Source: Poa pratensis (Eukaryota; Streptophyta; Magnoliopsida; Poales; Poaceae). Taken from it: a stretch of DNA of 64,000 nt. Position 1 is the stretch's first letter, and each line of letters opens with the position of its first letter. Location: positions 43,562,510-43,626,509 of the forward strand of contig CAMZMU010000020.1 of assembly GCA_947311845.1 (NCBI GenBank), given 5' to 3'. A program made the translations under genes and the position numbers. Under the pieces are notes generated by a model, which was given only the letters and a program-made list of their open reading frames with translations, was not told the origin of the DNA and did no database searches. This document shows positions 1 to 10,187 of this stretch, piece after piece.

Positions 1-122
1 AGCGGAATAAAAGTAGCAGTGAGTCTCCATCATCTTCATGTGCCACAGGCGAAAACATGTTGGTTGTAGACTCGAAACCTTATATGAAACCTCACTCATC
101 GTCTGAACATCCTGCAACAGGA

Positions 123-547
123 AAAATGTTGCAACAAGGTGGGTCAGAACCATATAAAATGGATCTGGCAAGTGACACTCTGTGGACACATAGTGGAATA
201 ACTCTAATAACCTATATGCATATTTGGCCAGTGGAGTTCAAAGGCTAATTTGCATAAAGCTAGTTTTATCTTATCACTTTGTAAAACATTTTGCATCTAT
301 TAAATTGGTAACACTGGTAAAACCCCAGTGAAACCGTGACAACACATGGTAAAACCCCAGTGTGTCAGGTGACTACCTCCGGTAAAACCCCGGGGAGTCC
401 CTAATGTTGTTTACTAACAAGTTTTATTTTGAAGTTGGCATGTTGGGATCCTCCGTTGACGTCCTTGATCAGCTGCTCAGAATTGTCCGTAACCGGGGAC
501 ACGGCTAAGTACTTAGTTTTGACACTCTCGAGAGGTTGTGCACGTTC
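123..547. repeat. Direct repeat, copy 1 (425 bp)
   Basis: This block recurs 749 bp downstream with about four substitutions and no indels by hand comparison. It contains several GGTAAAACCCC motifs followed by AGTG or GGGG, so it is internally repetitive as well. No coding potential longer than a shadow ORF is seen. It looks like retrotransposon untranslated or LTR sequence, but neither termini nor a primer binding site are visible, so the family is unknown. Confidence 0.8.
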
Positions 548-871
548 ACCATTAGACTTAACCAACCCAAACTATCCCCACGCTCCAATAGTGATAGGGG
601 AAAAGAAGAAGGTTAAGATGAGATCCTTCAGAAGCATTTTCCCACCCCATATCGGCTTGACGCGCTCCACCTACAATCCTCTACCACCACCTGTCAAGCC
701 GGGGTGAGTCCACGCAACTTATTCGATCAAGACAGAGCCCATATGACCAATGGCTGCACTGGAAGCAATCTTCACTTGGAGTTCTTCAGATCCCTTTGTT
801 TCTGGGTGGCCATCCACAAGTGAATATCCCTCAGGTAAAACCCCTGGGGACAACACTCATCTAAATTAATT
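548..871. other. Spacer between the 425-bp direct repeats
   Basis: This unique spacer separates the two copies. It ends in another variant of the GGTAAAACCCC motif (near 835), so it probably belongs to the same repeat family. No gene, RNA or transposon terminus is recognised. Confidence 0.4.
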
Positions 872-1296
872 AAAATGTTGCAACAAGGTGGGTCAGAACC
901 ATATAAAATGGATCTGGCAAGTGACACTCTGTGGACACATAGTGGAATAACTCTAATAACCTATATGCATATTTGGCCGGTGGAGTTCAAAGGCTAATTT
1001 GCATAAAGCTAGTTTTATCTTATCACTTTGTAAAACATTTTGCATCTATTAAATTGGTAACACTGGTAAAACCCCAGTGAAACCGTGACAACACATGGCA
1101 AAACCCCAGTGTGTCAGGTGACTACCTCCGGTAAAACCCCGGGGAGTCCCTAATGTTGTTTAGTGACAAGTTTTATTTTGAAGTTGGCATGTTGGGATCC
1201 TCCGTTGACGTCCTTGATCAGCTGCTTAGAATTGTCCGTAACCGGGGACACGGCTAAGTACTTAGTTTTGACACTCTCGAGAGGTTGTGCACGTTC
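872..1296. repeat. Direct repeat, copy 2 (425 bp)
   Basis: This is the second copy of the block at 123-547, at a constant offset of 749 bp. Visible differences are few, for example GGCCAGTGG against GGCCGGTGG. The similarity ends abruptly after ACGTTC in both copies. Together with the spacer this looks like a tandem duplication of about 750 bp whose last unit is partial. Confidence 0.8.
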
Positions 1297-1952
1297 CTTA
1301 TTCAGATTCATTATTAAGATTCGTTTCATATTCATTATTTCAGAATTTTCTTGTTCTATATTACACCCTTATTTAATCTAAAATATGAACACATTTACTG
1401 GATTATTTTTTAATATTATTTTACTCCATTTAGCACGATTGTACTTGAAAACTACAACGATGAATTTGGGGAGACCAAGGTAATTATTTTAGTTTTGTAG
1501 GGTTGAGAATACCGAGTTACATGTGTTCGATATCAAACCTTGAGTTATTCTTGTGGGAAAATAAGCCGATATTAAACTATATATAATTATCGTGGAGACT
1601 CTTTTTTTACTAATCTGGCAATCATGGTAACGTGATCTAGCAACTAGTATAATTTCGTCAAAACATAACATGAGGTCTAATTTTGAAGTCATCACCGAGA
1701 CGAACTTAACCGTGTAAGCAGATCACCTATTTAAATAACTGTTCAGTAGACAATCATTTTGTATTCTAGGATTTAACAATTACGCTGAAGTCCAATGAAA
1801 TGCAAGATTACTACATACTTGCATGTGTTCTAATGTATAGGAAAGCGCATGCACAAATTCGCCACATGCTTTCTCCATATGTACGACGCCTCTAGTTCAC
1901 TTTTCTTCTTTTTATTTGTTTAGGTCCTTTGTTACATTGTTTGTGTTAGGTT
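1297..1952. other. Unclassified AT-rich DNA left of the CACTA terminus
   Basis: No gene, repeat array or element terminus can be supported here. The short ORFs on both strands are not conserved-looking. It is the DNA into which the CACTA element at 1953 inserted, unless it belongs to an older repeat. The three bases before the terminus are GTT, the expected left target duplication of a CACTA element. Confidence 0.4.
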
Positions 1953-2075
1953 CACTAGTGGAAACAGGGCTATTAGTCCCAGGTCGTGAGGCCCTCTAGT
2001 CCCGGCTTGGCACCCGGGACAACAGAATCGGGACTAGAGGCCCCCCCTCTAGTCCCGGCTCAGTTACGACGCAGG
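1953..2075. repeat. CACTA terminal and subterminal repeats (left end)
   Basis: The terminus CACTAGTGG is followed by AGTCCC-type motifs in alternating orientation (around 1975, 1998, 2030 and 2052). Such subterminal repeats are the known binding sites of the TNPA-type protein in En/Spm elements. They form imperfect hairpins of the type CTAGTCCCGG followed by CCGGGAC or CGGGACTAG. Confidence 0.8.
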
Positions 2076-2610
2076 ACAAAATGATAAGGATCAACGTGAT
2101 CCAAAAGGGTTTTAGTCCCAATCTTTCACGGCGAACCAAGAACAGCAACGTTGGATCGATGGAATCAACCCCACGCGATGCGCAAACAACAGATCGAAAC
2201 GATCAACAATCATAAACCAGCAATACCTCGATACGGCGACCCATCTTGGGACGAACCTCACAATACTTTTAATCTCAAATTCTTGTCTAAGGATACATGG
2301 CGGCTGCCGAACCCTTTATATGGGTGACTCAAAACCTAACTCGGTTGGACAGGCCCAAACCGAACCTAACACAAACTCAAACCGGCTGAACCCAAACATG
2401 GTTCGAACCAACTAAAAACAAAACACACGAAAATAAAATAGCATACTACGTGGAACACCTCAACCTCCATGACACGCCTCTAACTTGGCGGAGTCCTGAA
2501 CGTAGGCTTCACCTCATCTTCTGGAGGGATGGCAAAACTGAAAGTTCCAATAGTGAGAATAAATGGAGGCGGTGGTGCAATGGTAGGAATAGGTATTCTG
2601 CCCTCATCAC
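2076..2610. other. Non-coding left arm of the CACTA element
   Basis: No ORF of the element reaches this stretch. The minus strand contains a TATA-like CCATATAAAGGG (about 2316-2327). The middle part (about 2130-2440) lacks AGTCCC motifs and differs in composition from both flanks, so it could be a small unrecognised insertion. Confidence 0.35.
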
Positions 2611-2790
2611 AAAAGATCTCCCACGTGGCCGCTGGCCTGCGCGCGTGGTAGAGGACCTTTTGTCCCGGTTCGTAATACGACCCGGGACAAAAGATCTCCC
2701 ACGTGGCCGCTGGCCTGCGCGCGTGGTCGAGGACCTTTTTGTCCCGGTTCGTAATACGACTCGGGACAAAAGATCTCCCACGTGGCAGCC
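2611..2790. repeat. Tandem subterminal units with GTCCCGGTTCG
   Basis: A unit of roughly 83 bp occurs about twice plus a partial third copy. Each unit contains AAAGATCTCCCACGTGGC followed by a GTCCCGGTTCG / CGGGACAAAAG inverted pair. The units are nearly identical apart from one-base changes such as GTGGTAGAGG against GTGGTCGAGG. They are a local amplification of the subterminal binding-site module. Confidence 0.75.
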
Positions 2791-2959
2791 TCTGGCTTTT
2801 TTGTATTCCCGCCTTATTTATTATTTAAATGTTGCAAAATATATGGTTAATTAATTTCAAATCAGAAAACTACATATAGCATATCAAAATGTTCATAAAA
2901 GAAATATCGTTTCACGTCTATTCGATTACATGGAGATCATAACCGGGACTAGAGCCCGT

Positions 2960-3990
2960 CTATTCGGTGCCATTGTATTTTCCCTTTGGGTTTATGACAT
3001 GGTCCATAAAAAATCCCGCAATTTCCTCTTGAATTGGAAGAAAGCGCTCCTTTAGTGGCAGATTCCTCCGCATTCTATCCAACTATAAAAGAAGGAGATC
3101 AATATGAATATCAATCATCATAACAAAAATTATGAATGACACTCAACACAATTGATGGTAATAAAATAAAATTGTGAATATATTTGTTCACGTACTTCTA
3201 TACTTGTCGATGCGTTCCGCTCACTGACCTCCCGGCGAATCCACTCGCAAACGAAGTATCCACACAAATTGGTCCCCGGTGGCTGCCTCTCGACGTACTT
3301 TACGAGAATAGAATTCAACCAAATAATAATCAAGCATGGTATAATATGGTATTGAAATTAGAATTAAAGAGATGCGCGAACCTAGCTAGCTCGTACTACT
3401 TACCTTGGGATGATGAAAACTAAGCTTCTCTTTAAATTCACCATGTGTCCTCTTTCTGAAATTTTTCCAAACCCTGCCCGGCAAAAAAATGAATAAATGA
3501 GTTATTAGTTACTTGATATCGCAGGAAATGAAGAAAAGAGACCGATATAGTGCGATAATGATTGAAATTGCCTTTCGAGCGTATCTAGAATGCTTTGGTA
3601 CTTCTCTTCGGGATACGCCAATGAGTCGTAGATTTCAACTCTTGCAGATTAAACTTCAATGATTAGCAGAATGTAATGGAAGTTGCGTATGTTTATATAC
3701 GTCAGTAAGTCATCAGTTACACATGGTGAAACATTGAGTAAGCAAAAATTAATTTGTACAAGACAGTAACACTCTTGCCCGAAGTTGTAAGGAAACAATA
3801 TCTTCTTTTTGTAATGTTGCCTATGTATGAACCTTAGCAAGTTGGCCTCCGTTTCCTTGTTGAAGTCCCGTAGCAAGACTTCATTAACTCGTTTTGGGTC
3901 AATGAACCCAATGTCAAAGATTCTTTTTGTGTCACATTCATCACTTGTCATTCTGCATAATAGCGTAGTGAGCATAATTAGTGAAGGCAA
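2960..3990 (-). pseudogene. CACTA second gene, C-terminal C48 (Ulp1-like) protease module
   Basis: Read on the minus strand, several exons spell a Ulp1/SENP-type cysteine protease fold. An exon starting near 3952 gives TKRIFDIGFIDPKRVNEVLL and ILFPYNF. The next part has the histidine strand FHYILLII and the aspartate segment EIYDSLAYPEEKYQSIL. The exon at about 3197-3345 has the glutamine/cysteine box QPPGTNLCGYFVCEWIR. The last exon (2960-3082) ends HVINPKGKYNGTE-stop. GT/AG boundaries are visible at 3398-3403 (donor) and 3474-3475 and 3083-3084 (acceptors). The H-D-Q-C residues are all present. A stop lies directly after the histidine strand (IIEV-stop), so at least one lesion exists. Several CACTA and Mutator elements of grasses carry such captured proteases; their role in transposition is not established. 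Confidence 0.75.
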
Positions 3991-4049
3991 TGACCGACGG
4001 CAGGGAGCTAGAGACTTTATTTTAGAAATAAATGAATTGAATCACTTAC

Positions 4050-5798
4050 AGACAATAGGTACTGACGAGACTCAAGTCGAGCGCGTCAAGCTTGTATAGA
4101 AAAGAGAGATCTTTAAGATAAATTTGTACCTGGTCTTCACCTATGTAATGCTCATTTGTAACTTTCACAAGGATCATTTTTTGCTCTACCTTTGTGACTT
4201 TCAAGTACCAGTCATGCAGTTTTCGCATTTGTGTTGGTAGAAGCTTCATCTGATCAGGTGGCAGCAGATCCTTCCCGTATTCCAATTTCCATAAGTCTAC
4301 ATCCGAAATGGGGATATCTTCGCTTTCCAGTTGAGAAAGAGAAATACCAGCTTTTGCAGCAAATTGCGCCGCGTAGGATAAAGGAATGCCCGCCGCGGAG
4401 CCCTGATTAGTGGGTACCTTGAGCGGGGAGATCGACTGTTTTGCCTGTTCTCCGAGCTGGGCAATGTCTCTTTTCCTGCTGGCACTACTACTTCCCGTCG
4501 TGTGGGAGCTAGTTCTCCTCATACATCGTAAATAGTCATCTGGCTTATTTATCTCAGTTTGCGATGGATGCTCAAGAAAGTCCTTAGCCCACTTTATTTC
4601 CGATGGAGCAAATATTTGCTTTGGCTCGGACTTTCTCGGTGTAAGCTGTATTTTCACTTCGGCAGCCACGATCGCGGCGTTTTCCTCTACCGTCCTGTCG
4701 TAAGCTCTGACGGGAGGAGCCGGCGGTACTTTTGGGAGGGGCTCCTGTCGGGGTCGCTTCCCCTTTTGGCCCTGAGCCTTAGTGGGCGGAGGCGGCGGAG
4801 TCGACTCAGGAGTCGGCTGATGCGGCGGCGGAGTCGGCTGAGGAGTCGGCTGATGCGGCGGCGGAGATCGAGATGGACTCGTGTTGTGGTGGTCATCCCT
4901 CTAGTCATCATGTGGACTTGGAGGTGGTGAATCGCGACTCGGAGGAGACGATGGTGGCCTTGGCGCCCAGCCTAGAAACACGATGTATTACTTGCGCCAT
5001 AGAATGATACCACCCCCGACGTCTCCTAGTGTCGTCTCGTCATCAGCTCCAGGGATGTCAAGGTCCAGTGATTCATATATTGGTAAAATTTGATCCACGC
5101 TGACACGACCATAGCCATCTGGAATCTCATTGCCAAGCCACAAAGCTGTAGATTCACAAGTTAAAGCATAGCCGTCTGCCGCCTTCACGGATAAGTTCCT
5201 CACTACCACATGTAGCTCACAACTTCTCTTCTCCGTGATATAATCCATGGGGTAGCGATCCGTCGGTGCCTCATCAGCACCGACCCCCGTGGAAGCCACG
5301 CTGCTTCTCCGCTGAGATGGGCCGCCTTGACTATCTTGCTACAGCTGATGAGTTGGACTTTGCTCGCGCATTTCATCTATTTGCTTCTGCTGTGCCGCAA
5401 AGAGAGCAAGTAACTCGTCGTTCTTTCTTTCTAGGTTCTTCAACCGGTCTGATTCCTCCTGCTCCTTCCTCCTCTTTGCTCTCGCTCGGCTTCTATAAGA
5501 ATCACGGTCGTCGGGAAACCCACTCTCCCACGGCACACTAGCTCCATAGCCTCGTGTTCGTCCCCCTTTTTCTTTGTTCCCGAGGGCCTTTGACAGCTCG
5601 TCGTTCTCTCCGTCGGGAATAAACTTTCCCTCTTGAACCTCGGCGATTACATGAACAATTGCATTCTGGAGTATATGAATTTCTTTCTTTTCATCAACTA
5701 TTAACTCCCCTGTTTCCATGTCATACTCCGCCCCATGCCCACGTACCCAATTTCTTACCCTATGGGGCCAATCCTCTGTAGCTGGAGTGATCACTTTT
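4050..5798 (-). pseudogene. CACTA second gene, central region (TNPA-like)
   Basis: This continues the TNPA-like protein towards its C terminus. Just inside the solo-LTR breakpoint it reads ITPATEDWPHRVRNWVRGHG, typical of the plant CACTA second ORF. A Lys/Glu-rich coiled coil follows (KRRKEQEESDRLKNLERKN). A TAG interrupts the frame at 5339-5341, after which it continues (STGVGADEAPTDRYPMDYI). A Pro/Ser-rich linker with Ser-Pro-Thr-Pro repeats lies at about 4687-4960. The final part (4050-4669) reads KPDDYLRCMRRTSSHTTG and WKLEYGKDLLPPDQM and ends at a GTAAGT donor (4044-4049). The upstream half lies beyond the nested LTR elements at 12953-13852. Confidence 0.75.
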
Positions 5799-6210
5799 TG
5801 TCGTGTCTCGTTGCACGGACACCGGGAGTATAGGATACCCCCTTTTAGGTTCGGCACGGGGCGCGAAGGAGGCTGAGAATCGTCTTCTTGGGCGGAGTCT
5901 AGATCAAGCTCTCCTCTCCACGATCAAAGCATGCAACCAAAGGGACACAAGGAGCTACCCAGGTTCAGGCCGCCCCGAGGCTAAAAGCCCTACTCCTGCA
6001 TGTCTGGATTGATGAGTTCTTCATAATGTGGTGTACAATGGAACCTCCCGGGCAGGGTACCCGGAAGGGTTTTGGCCCGAGGTAGAAGAAGGACAGATCC
6101 TGACCCGGAGGAGATCACCTTCCTCCCTACCTTCGCAGCCCTAGTCTAGTCTTGCTCTGGTTCTAGCTTGTCTTCGTCCTTGGTTCGACCTCCCCTTCCT
6201 CCGTGCCTTG

Positions 6211-7308
6211 TGATGCGGGTTGGTCCCGATTTTCACGGATTTGTGCGGAGGGAAAGATGAACACGAAGAACACGCGAAGAACGAAGAACACAAGAGAGGG
6301 GAAATCAAACACACAAGGGTAAATAGCAAGTAGCAACCCAGCAAGACTCGATTGGTAACAAATCCCCGAGGGCAGCCCCCAATCCTCCTCTCCCAAGCAC
6401 ACCTTACTCTTAGGATTGTTTGTCCAATTGGTCAATCCAACCAATCCAACCTAGCCACCTAAAGATGGAAGATTAGCAAGTAATCGCAACTACAAGCGGA
6501 GACTTGGTATCCACGCAGGGATCTTCTCCTCAAGAGGAGGCCTTGGTTCATCTCCACATGTGGAGGTCTTGATTCATCTCCATAGGAGGAAAGAGACACT
6601 TTGAGAAGAAGGAGCAAGGCTCTACTTTAGTTCCCAAATCATAGTCTCACCCTAGATCTAGTCAAAGGGGTCCATTATATAGTCCAAGCAACTAGGAGGA
6701 CGAACGGATAAGGTTGCACAGCAGATCTGGCGGAGAGGTTCCCGCACTGGCGGTAGTACCGCTGGCTTAGCCGGTGCTACCGCTGGTGCGGGCAGGCGCC
6801 GCTGCTTCCCACCTTCCCGGTACCAGTTGGTACCGCCGCCGCTACTGCGGGAGGTACCGGATGAAGCATCCGAAGTGCTGTTTCGGCGGTAGCGCCAGCG
6901 GTGGTACCGCTGGCATGGGCGCACCCATCCCACGTCCCCGGTACCGGTCGGTACCGCCGCTGGTGCCGCTGGCGTGGGACGTGTTCTTGCTTCTGGAGCC
7001 AGGGGCGGTAGTACCGCTTGACCCAGCGGTAGTACCGCTCCCTGGAGCTGCTTGCTCTTCTTTCTTCTCCTCTTCCACGCCACCGCCTTGACGGGCTCCG
7101 TTCCTCTTGCGCCTTGGCCATCCTCCCGTGTACACGTGCTCGTCGTGGTCACCCTAGCATCATCAAGGGACGCAACATGACGTAGCATACTATCCAAAGG
7201 GTGAGGAATGGGGCTCAATAGGGGAACGAGCTCACCTTTGATGTCCATGGTGACTTGTGACGTGTTGGAGGTCTTGACATGGTGATGGTCTTGATCCGGG
7301 CTACATCA
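6211..7308 (-). repeat. 3' LTR of the non-autonomous element
   Basis: On the minus strand the LTR starts TGATGTAGCCC and ends CCCGCATCA. It contains a TATA box (TATATAATGG), a GC-rich core and several copies of the near-palindrome GCGGTAGTACCGC. The apparent ORFs of 100-196 residues inside it lie on both strands and are not genes. Confidence 0.92.
6671..6685 (-). promoter_or_regulatory. LTR TATA box (3' LTR)
   Basis: The minus strand reads GGACTATATAATGGA. The same box occurs in the 5' LTR at about 11783-11797, where it would drive the genomic transcript. Confidence 0.55.
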
Positions 7309-8865
7309 TCTCCCCCCCCCTTTAAAAAGAGTCATCCTCGACTCTTGCTCATCATCATGGCAAGGAGGTAGATGTGTAGACGTTGTCGTGTAGGTCACCA
7401 TGTAGTCGTTGCAAAAGCTGTGGCACTTCTTCAACCTACATATCAAAGACCAAGCAAGCAATGTGTGTGCAAGATATAGGAGCATATCATAAATGACATG
7501 TCCATTCATATTCATTACACCATTAGCACAACACAAATATGTGAAATTCAAAGCATCGGCAAGGTCAATGTACAAGCACTTTCTCGGAACATTCTCCAAA
7601 TGTGAAAACACAAAAACTCCATGAAGAATTTGACCCATATGATCAACATTGCACACAAGGCATGGGAAAGAGAAATTTGTCACTATCCTTGATGCAATAA
7701 GCGGAGAAGTTGGCAAAAACGCATGATGAGAAATGTCCAAGTTATCAACATGGGTGCAAACAACCCATAGGAAAGAGCAAGTATTCGAAATAGGTGGTGC
7801 AACACCAAATGAGTAGGAACCAAAACACTCGTGACATGGCCTACACAAAATGTCAATATGGTTGCCAACAAGCCATTGGAAAGGACAATTGTTCAACATA
7901 TTTGTGGCAACACATAAATCATCCATGTGAAAGATCAAGGACACATGCTTGTCATATAGGAGACCAAAAGCATCATCATGATTGCAAACAAACCATAAAC
8001 AAGAGAAATTGGACAACTTGTTTGATGCAAAACATGAAAAGAATTTTAGAGTTGGAATCGAAGCACAACTCAAATGTATGCTCAACTCATGTTCAATTGA
8101 GGTTGACAACATATCATGAGGCTCAATGTACACGAAAATCCAAAGAAAGAAATTGTGTGCATGGTATACGAATACATCATCCATCATGACATGACTCTTC
8201 ATTTGCTCATCACCAAACACATCAAAGTCAATTGAAATATATGACATATGTGGATGGTTACTAGGCAAAGTGAAGTAGGGAACAAGGTCCCTAAAAGAAA
8301 ACGAAACATCTCCAAAAGAAGAGAAAGCGATGGATGCAATCTCATTATCAAGAATTGTATCATTATTGCAAACAACACATGTGAAAGAATTATTCAACAT
8401 GTTGTATGCATTAATGGGAGAAAATTCCAAGCAATTGTTGCAAAGTATGCGGCAAGCATGATCATTGTTGTCAACAAACATTGGGAAAGAGCAATTGTTC
8501 ATCATGTTTGAATTGACAACGGGAAAGAATTGGAAACACTCATAACTAGGCATGTCTATGGAAAAATCATCACAAATAGGTAATTCCACATGATCAACAT
8601 TGGTTTCAAACAACGTATCACATGGGAATAAGAAAGACTCATATGATGGGGCAAGTAAATCATCCATAGCATGCGAGCAATCATAGGTCATCATGTCCAC
8701 TAGTGGGATCATGGTCACATCAACACCCATACCTTTGTAGTCCCACTCATTTGAGGTGGGTGTTGAAGGAATAGTCGAGTCCATGTGACCGACGTGTTCA
8801 TCATTATGTAGACATGTGGTGGCATCATCATCATGTTCCATGTACATCATCTCCATGTGAGGCAC
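7306..8865 (-). CDS. Long repeat-containing ORF of the non-autonomous element (519 aa)
   Basis: This is an open frame of 519 codons and I do not recognise its family. It consists of about six diverged units of some 50 residues with a core like NNCSFPMFVDNNDH, SNFSCLWFVCNHDD, NNCPFQWLVGNHID and TNFSFPCLVCNVDH. It is rich in Cys, His, Asn, Asp and Phe. The start is acidic and His-rich (MEHDDDATTCLHNDEHVG). The frame ends TLFKGGGR-stop, where the GGG codons are the polypurine tract and the TGA is the first three bases of the 3' LTR. It may be the C-terminal part of the gag-like frame upstream, separated by frameshifts. No polymerase or protease motif is present. Whether it is translated separately is unknown. 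Confidence 0.6.
   Translation of the reverse strand: MPHMEMMYMEHDDDATTCLHNDEHVGHMDSTIPSTPTSNEWDYKGMGVDVTMIPLVDMMTYDCSHAMDDLLAPSYESFLFPCDTLFETNVDHVELPICDDFSIDMPSYECFQFFPVVNSNMMNNCSFPMFVDNNDHACRILCNNCLEFSPINAYNMLNNSFTCVVCNNDTILDNEIASIAFSSFGDVSFSFRDLVPYFTLPSNHPHMSYISIDFDVFGDEQMKSHVMMDDVFVYHAHNFFLWIFVYIEPHDMLSTSIEHELSIHLSCASIPTLKFFSCFASNKLSNFSCLWFVCNHDDAFGLLYDKHVSLIFHMDDLCVATNMLNNCPFQWLVGNHIDILCRPCHECFGSYSFGVAPPISNTCSFLWVVCTHVDNLDISHHAFLPTSPLIASRIVTNFSFPCLVCNVDHMGQILHGVFVFSHLENVPRKCLYIDLADALNFTYLCCANGVMNMNGHVIYDMLLYLAHTLLAWSLICRLKKCHSFCNDYMVTYTTTSTHLPPCHDDEQESRMTLFKGGGR
7309..7326 (-). promoter_or_regulatory. Polypurine tract
   Basis: The minus strand reads TTTAAAGGGGGGGGGAGA directly before the 3' LTR. 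It primes plus-strand cDNA synthesis. It also lies inside the long ORF and encodes its last residues. Confidence 0.85.
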
Positions 8866-10187
8866 ATCAAGTCAAGAGGGGGCGTCTCGTCATCCATGGA
8901 ACCTAGCACGCAATGAGAGAACACACTAGAGGTAGAGGTTAAGTTGTTAGAAATCGAAATGGCCTCACAAGACCTATCAACTACCTCTCTCAACTCATGT
9001 GGTGTATCACTCATTCCCTCAAAGTGAAAGCACTCAAACTCACATATGGTGGGGTCACTCAACTCACTCTCGCTCTCACTCGAGTGGGCTAAGTGGTCTC
9101 ATGCTCACATGGGGTTGGTACCATTTCATCACTCAAGCACATGAGGGTAGGCTCGGTTTCCTCATCTCCATACGCCTCCAAGGTTGAAGGGACACTCCCA
9201 TGCTCAACCTTCTCGACCTCATCGCCTCCAAAGATGCATGCCATAGTTTGGCCATCCTCATTCAACGCATCCACCAATGTGATAGCATTGCTCATGCTCG
9301 CCTCCGTGGTCGAAGGGAGAATCCCATTCTTGACCATCTTCTTGTCGCCCTCATCTCCATTTGGGCACTCCACATCATGTGACCATTGCCATCGCATATT
9401 GGACACGAGAGATTGGGACATTCTCGTGGACCATGGTCTTGGCCTTGGCAATTGTCGCATATGCGTTCTTCCTCATGCCATATGGGAGTCCAAGTGTCTC
9501 GGCGATCTCTAGGGTGAGGTGGTGGCGAAGGAGTGCGTTCATGGCGTCCACCATTTGAGCGATGAAGCACTTGATGTTCATTCTTTTGGTACGCTCGAGG
9601 TGAGTGTTGACGTTCTTGTCGAGGTTCATGACGTCCATGACGATCGCATTGTTGTGGTGGTGGTGATGGTAGGCGGTCATGATGTTCCCCATTTGGGCGT
9701 TGACGCTCTTGATGCGCGTTGGCATTGTTCACGCTAGGAGAACGTGGATGTTCCACGTGAAGACGATGTCGTTCATGACCGTCGCGCCTTGGGTTATCTT
9801 GAAATCTTGATGTGGTTCACCTTTACGAGGACCATGACGCGTATGCCTTGATTGTGACGACCTTGAAGTGTGCCTTGTGCGGCGCGAGCTTGGAGAAGAG
9901 CGATGTTGCACAAGGTTGTTGATAGCTTCGGTCACTCGCTCCATAGACGCTTCTTGCGCATGCATGCGGTCGTTGAAGTTGGCTTCTAGAGCTTGACGAC
10001 GTCGTTCATAGTGGCATAAGCCATCACGAAGAAGGTGTCCAATACCAACGAACTCGTCAAGTGTAACATAGGCACGATCACCTTGAACTTCACCATGGAT
10101 TTCCTCATCCGAGCTTGAGCTTCCGTTTGTACTTCCCCTAAACATCTTGTCAAGAACAAGTGAGATATGTGGTAAGGAAAAAACCAA
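8847..10187 (-). pseudogene. Gag-like gene of the non-autonomous element, frameshifted
   Basis: The frame opens with MFRGSTNGSSSSDEE (about 10145) and has a helical segment (RRQALEANFNDRMHAQEASM). After a frameshift near 9750 comes a basic Arg/His/Pro-rich stretch ending in a Cys region, CDNCQGQDHGPREC and CPICDGNGHMM, a modified zinc-knuckle pair typical of nucleic-acid-binding Gag. A second shift near 9380 leads into an acidic segment (EDGQTMACIFGGDEVEKVEH) that runs towards the long repeat ORF. The order (coiled coil, basic region, knuckles) fits Gag, but sequence similarity to a named Gag family could not be confirmed. The shifts suggest it is now defective or supplied in trans. Confidence 0.55.

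Noticed and set aside
1489..1695. Possible missing LRR part of the resistance gene left of the CACTA element
   Set aside because: If the CACTA element had split the gene, LRR coding should appear left of 1953. No leucine-rich repeats or NBS motifs were found on either strand.
4687..4911. Arg-rich ORF and plus-strand RRRSRLRSRLMRRR-type ORF
   Set aside because: These are shadow frames of the Pro/Ser-rich linker of the CACTA second gene.
6658..7248. 196-residue minus-strand ORF (and copy at 11770-12393)
   Set aside because: It lies entirely in the LTR of the non-autonomous element, and alternative frames and strands are equally open because of the GCGGTAGTACCGC-rich sequence.
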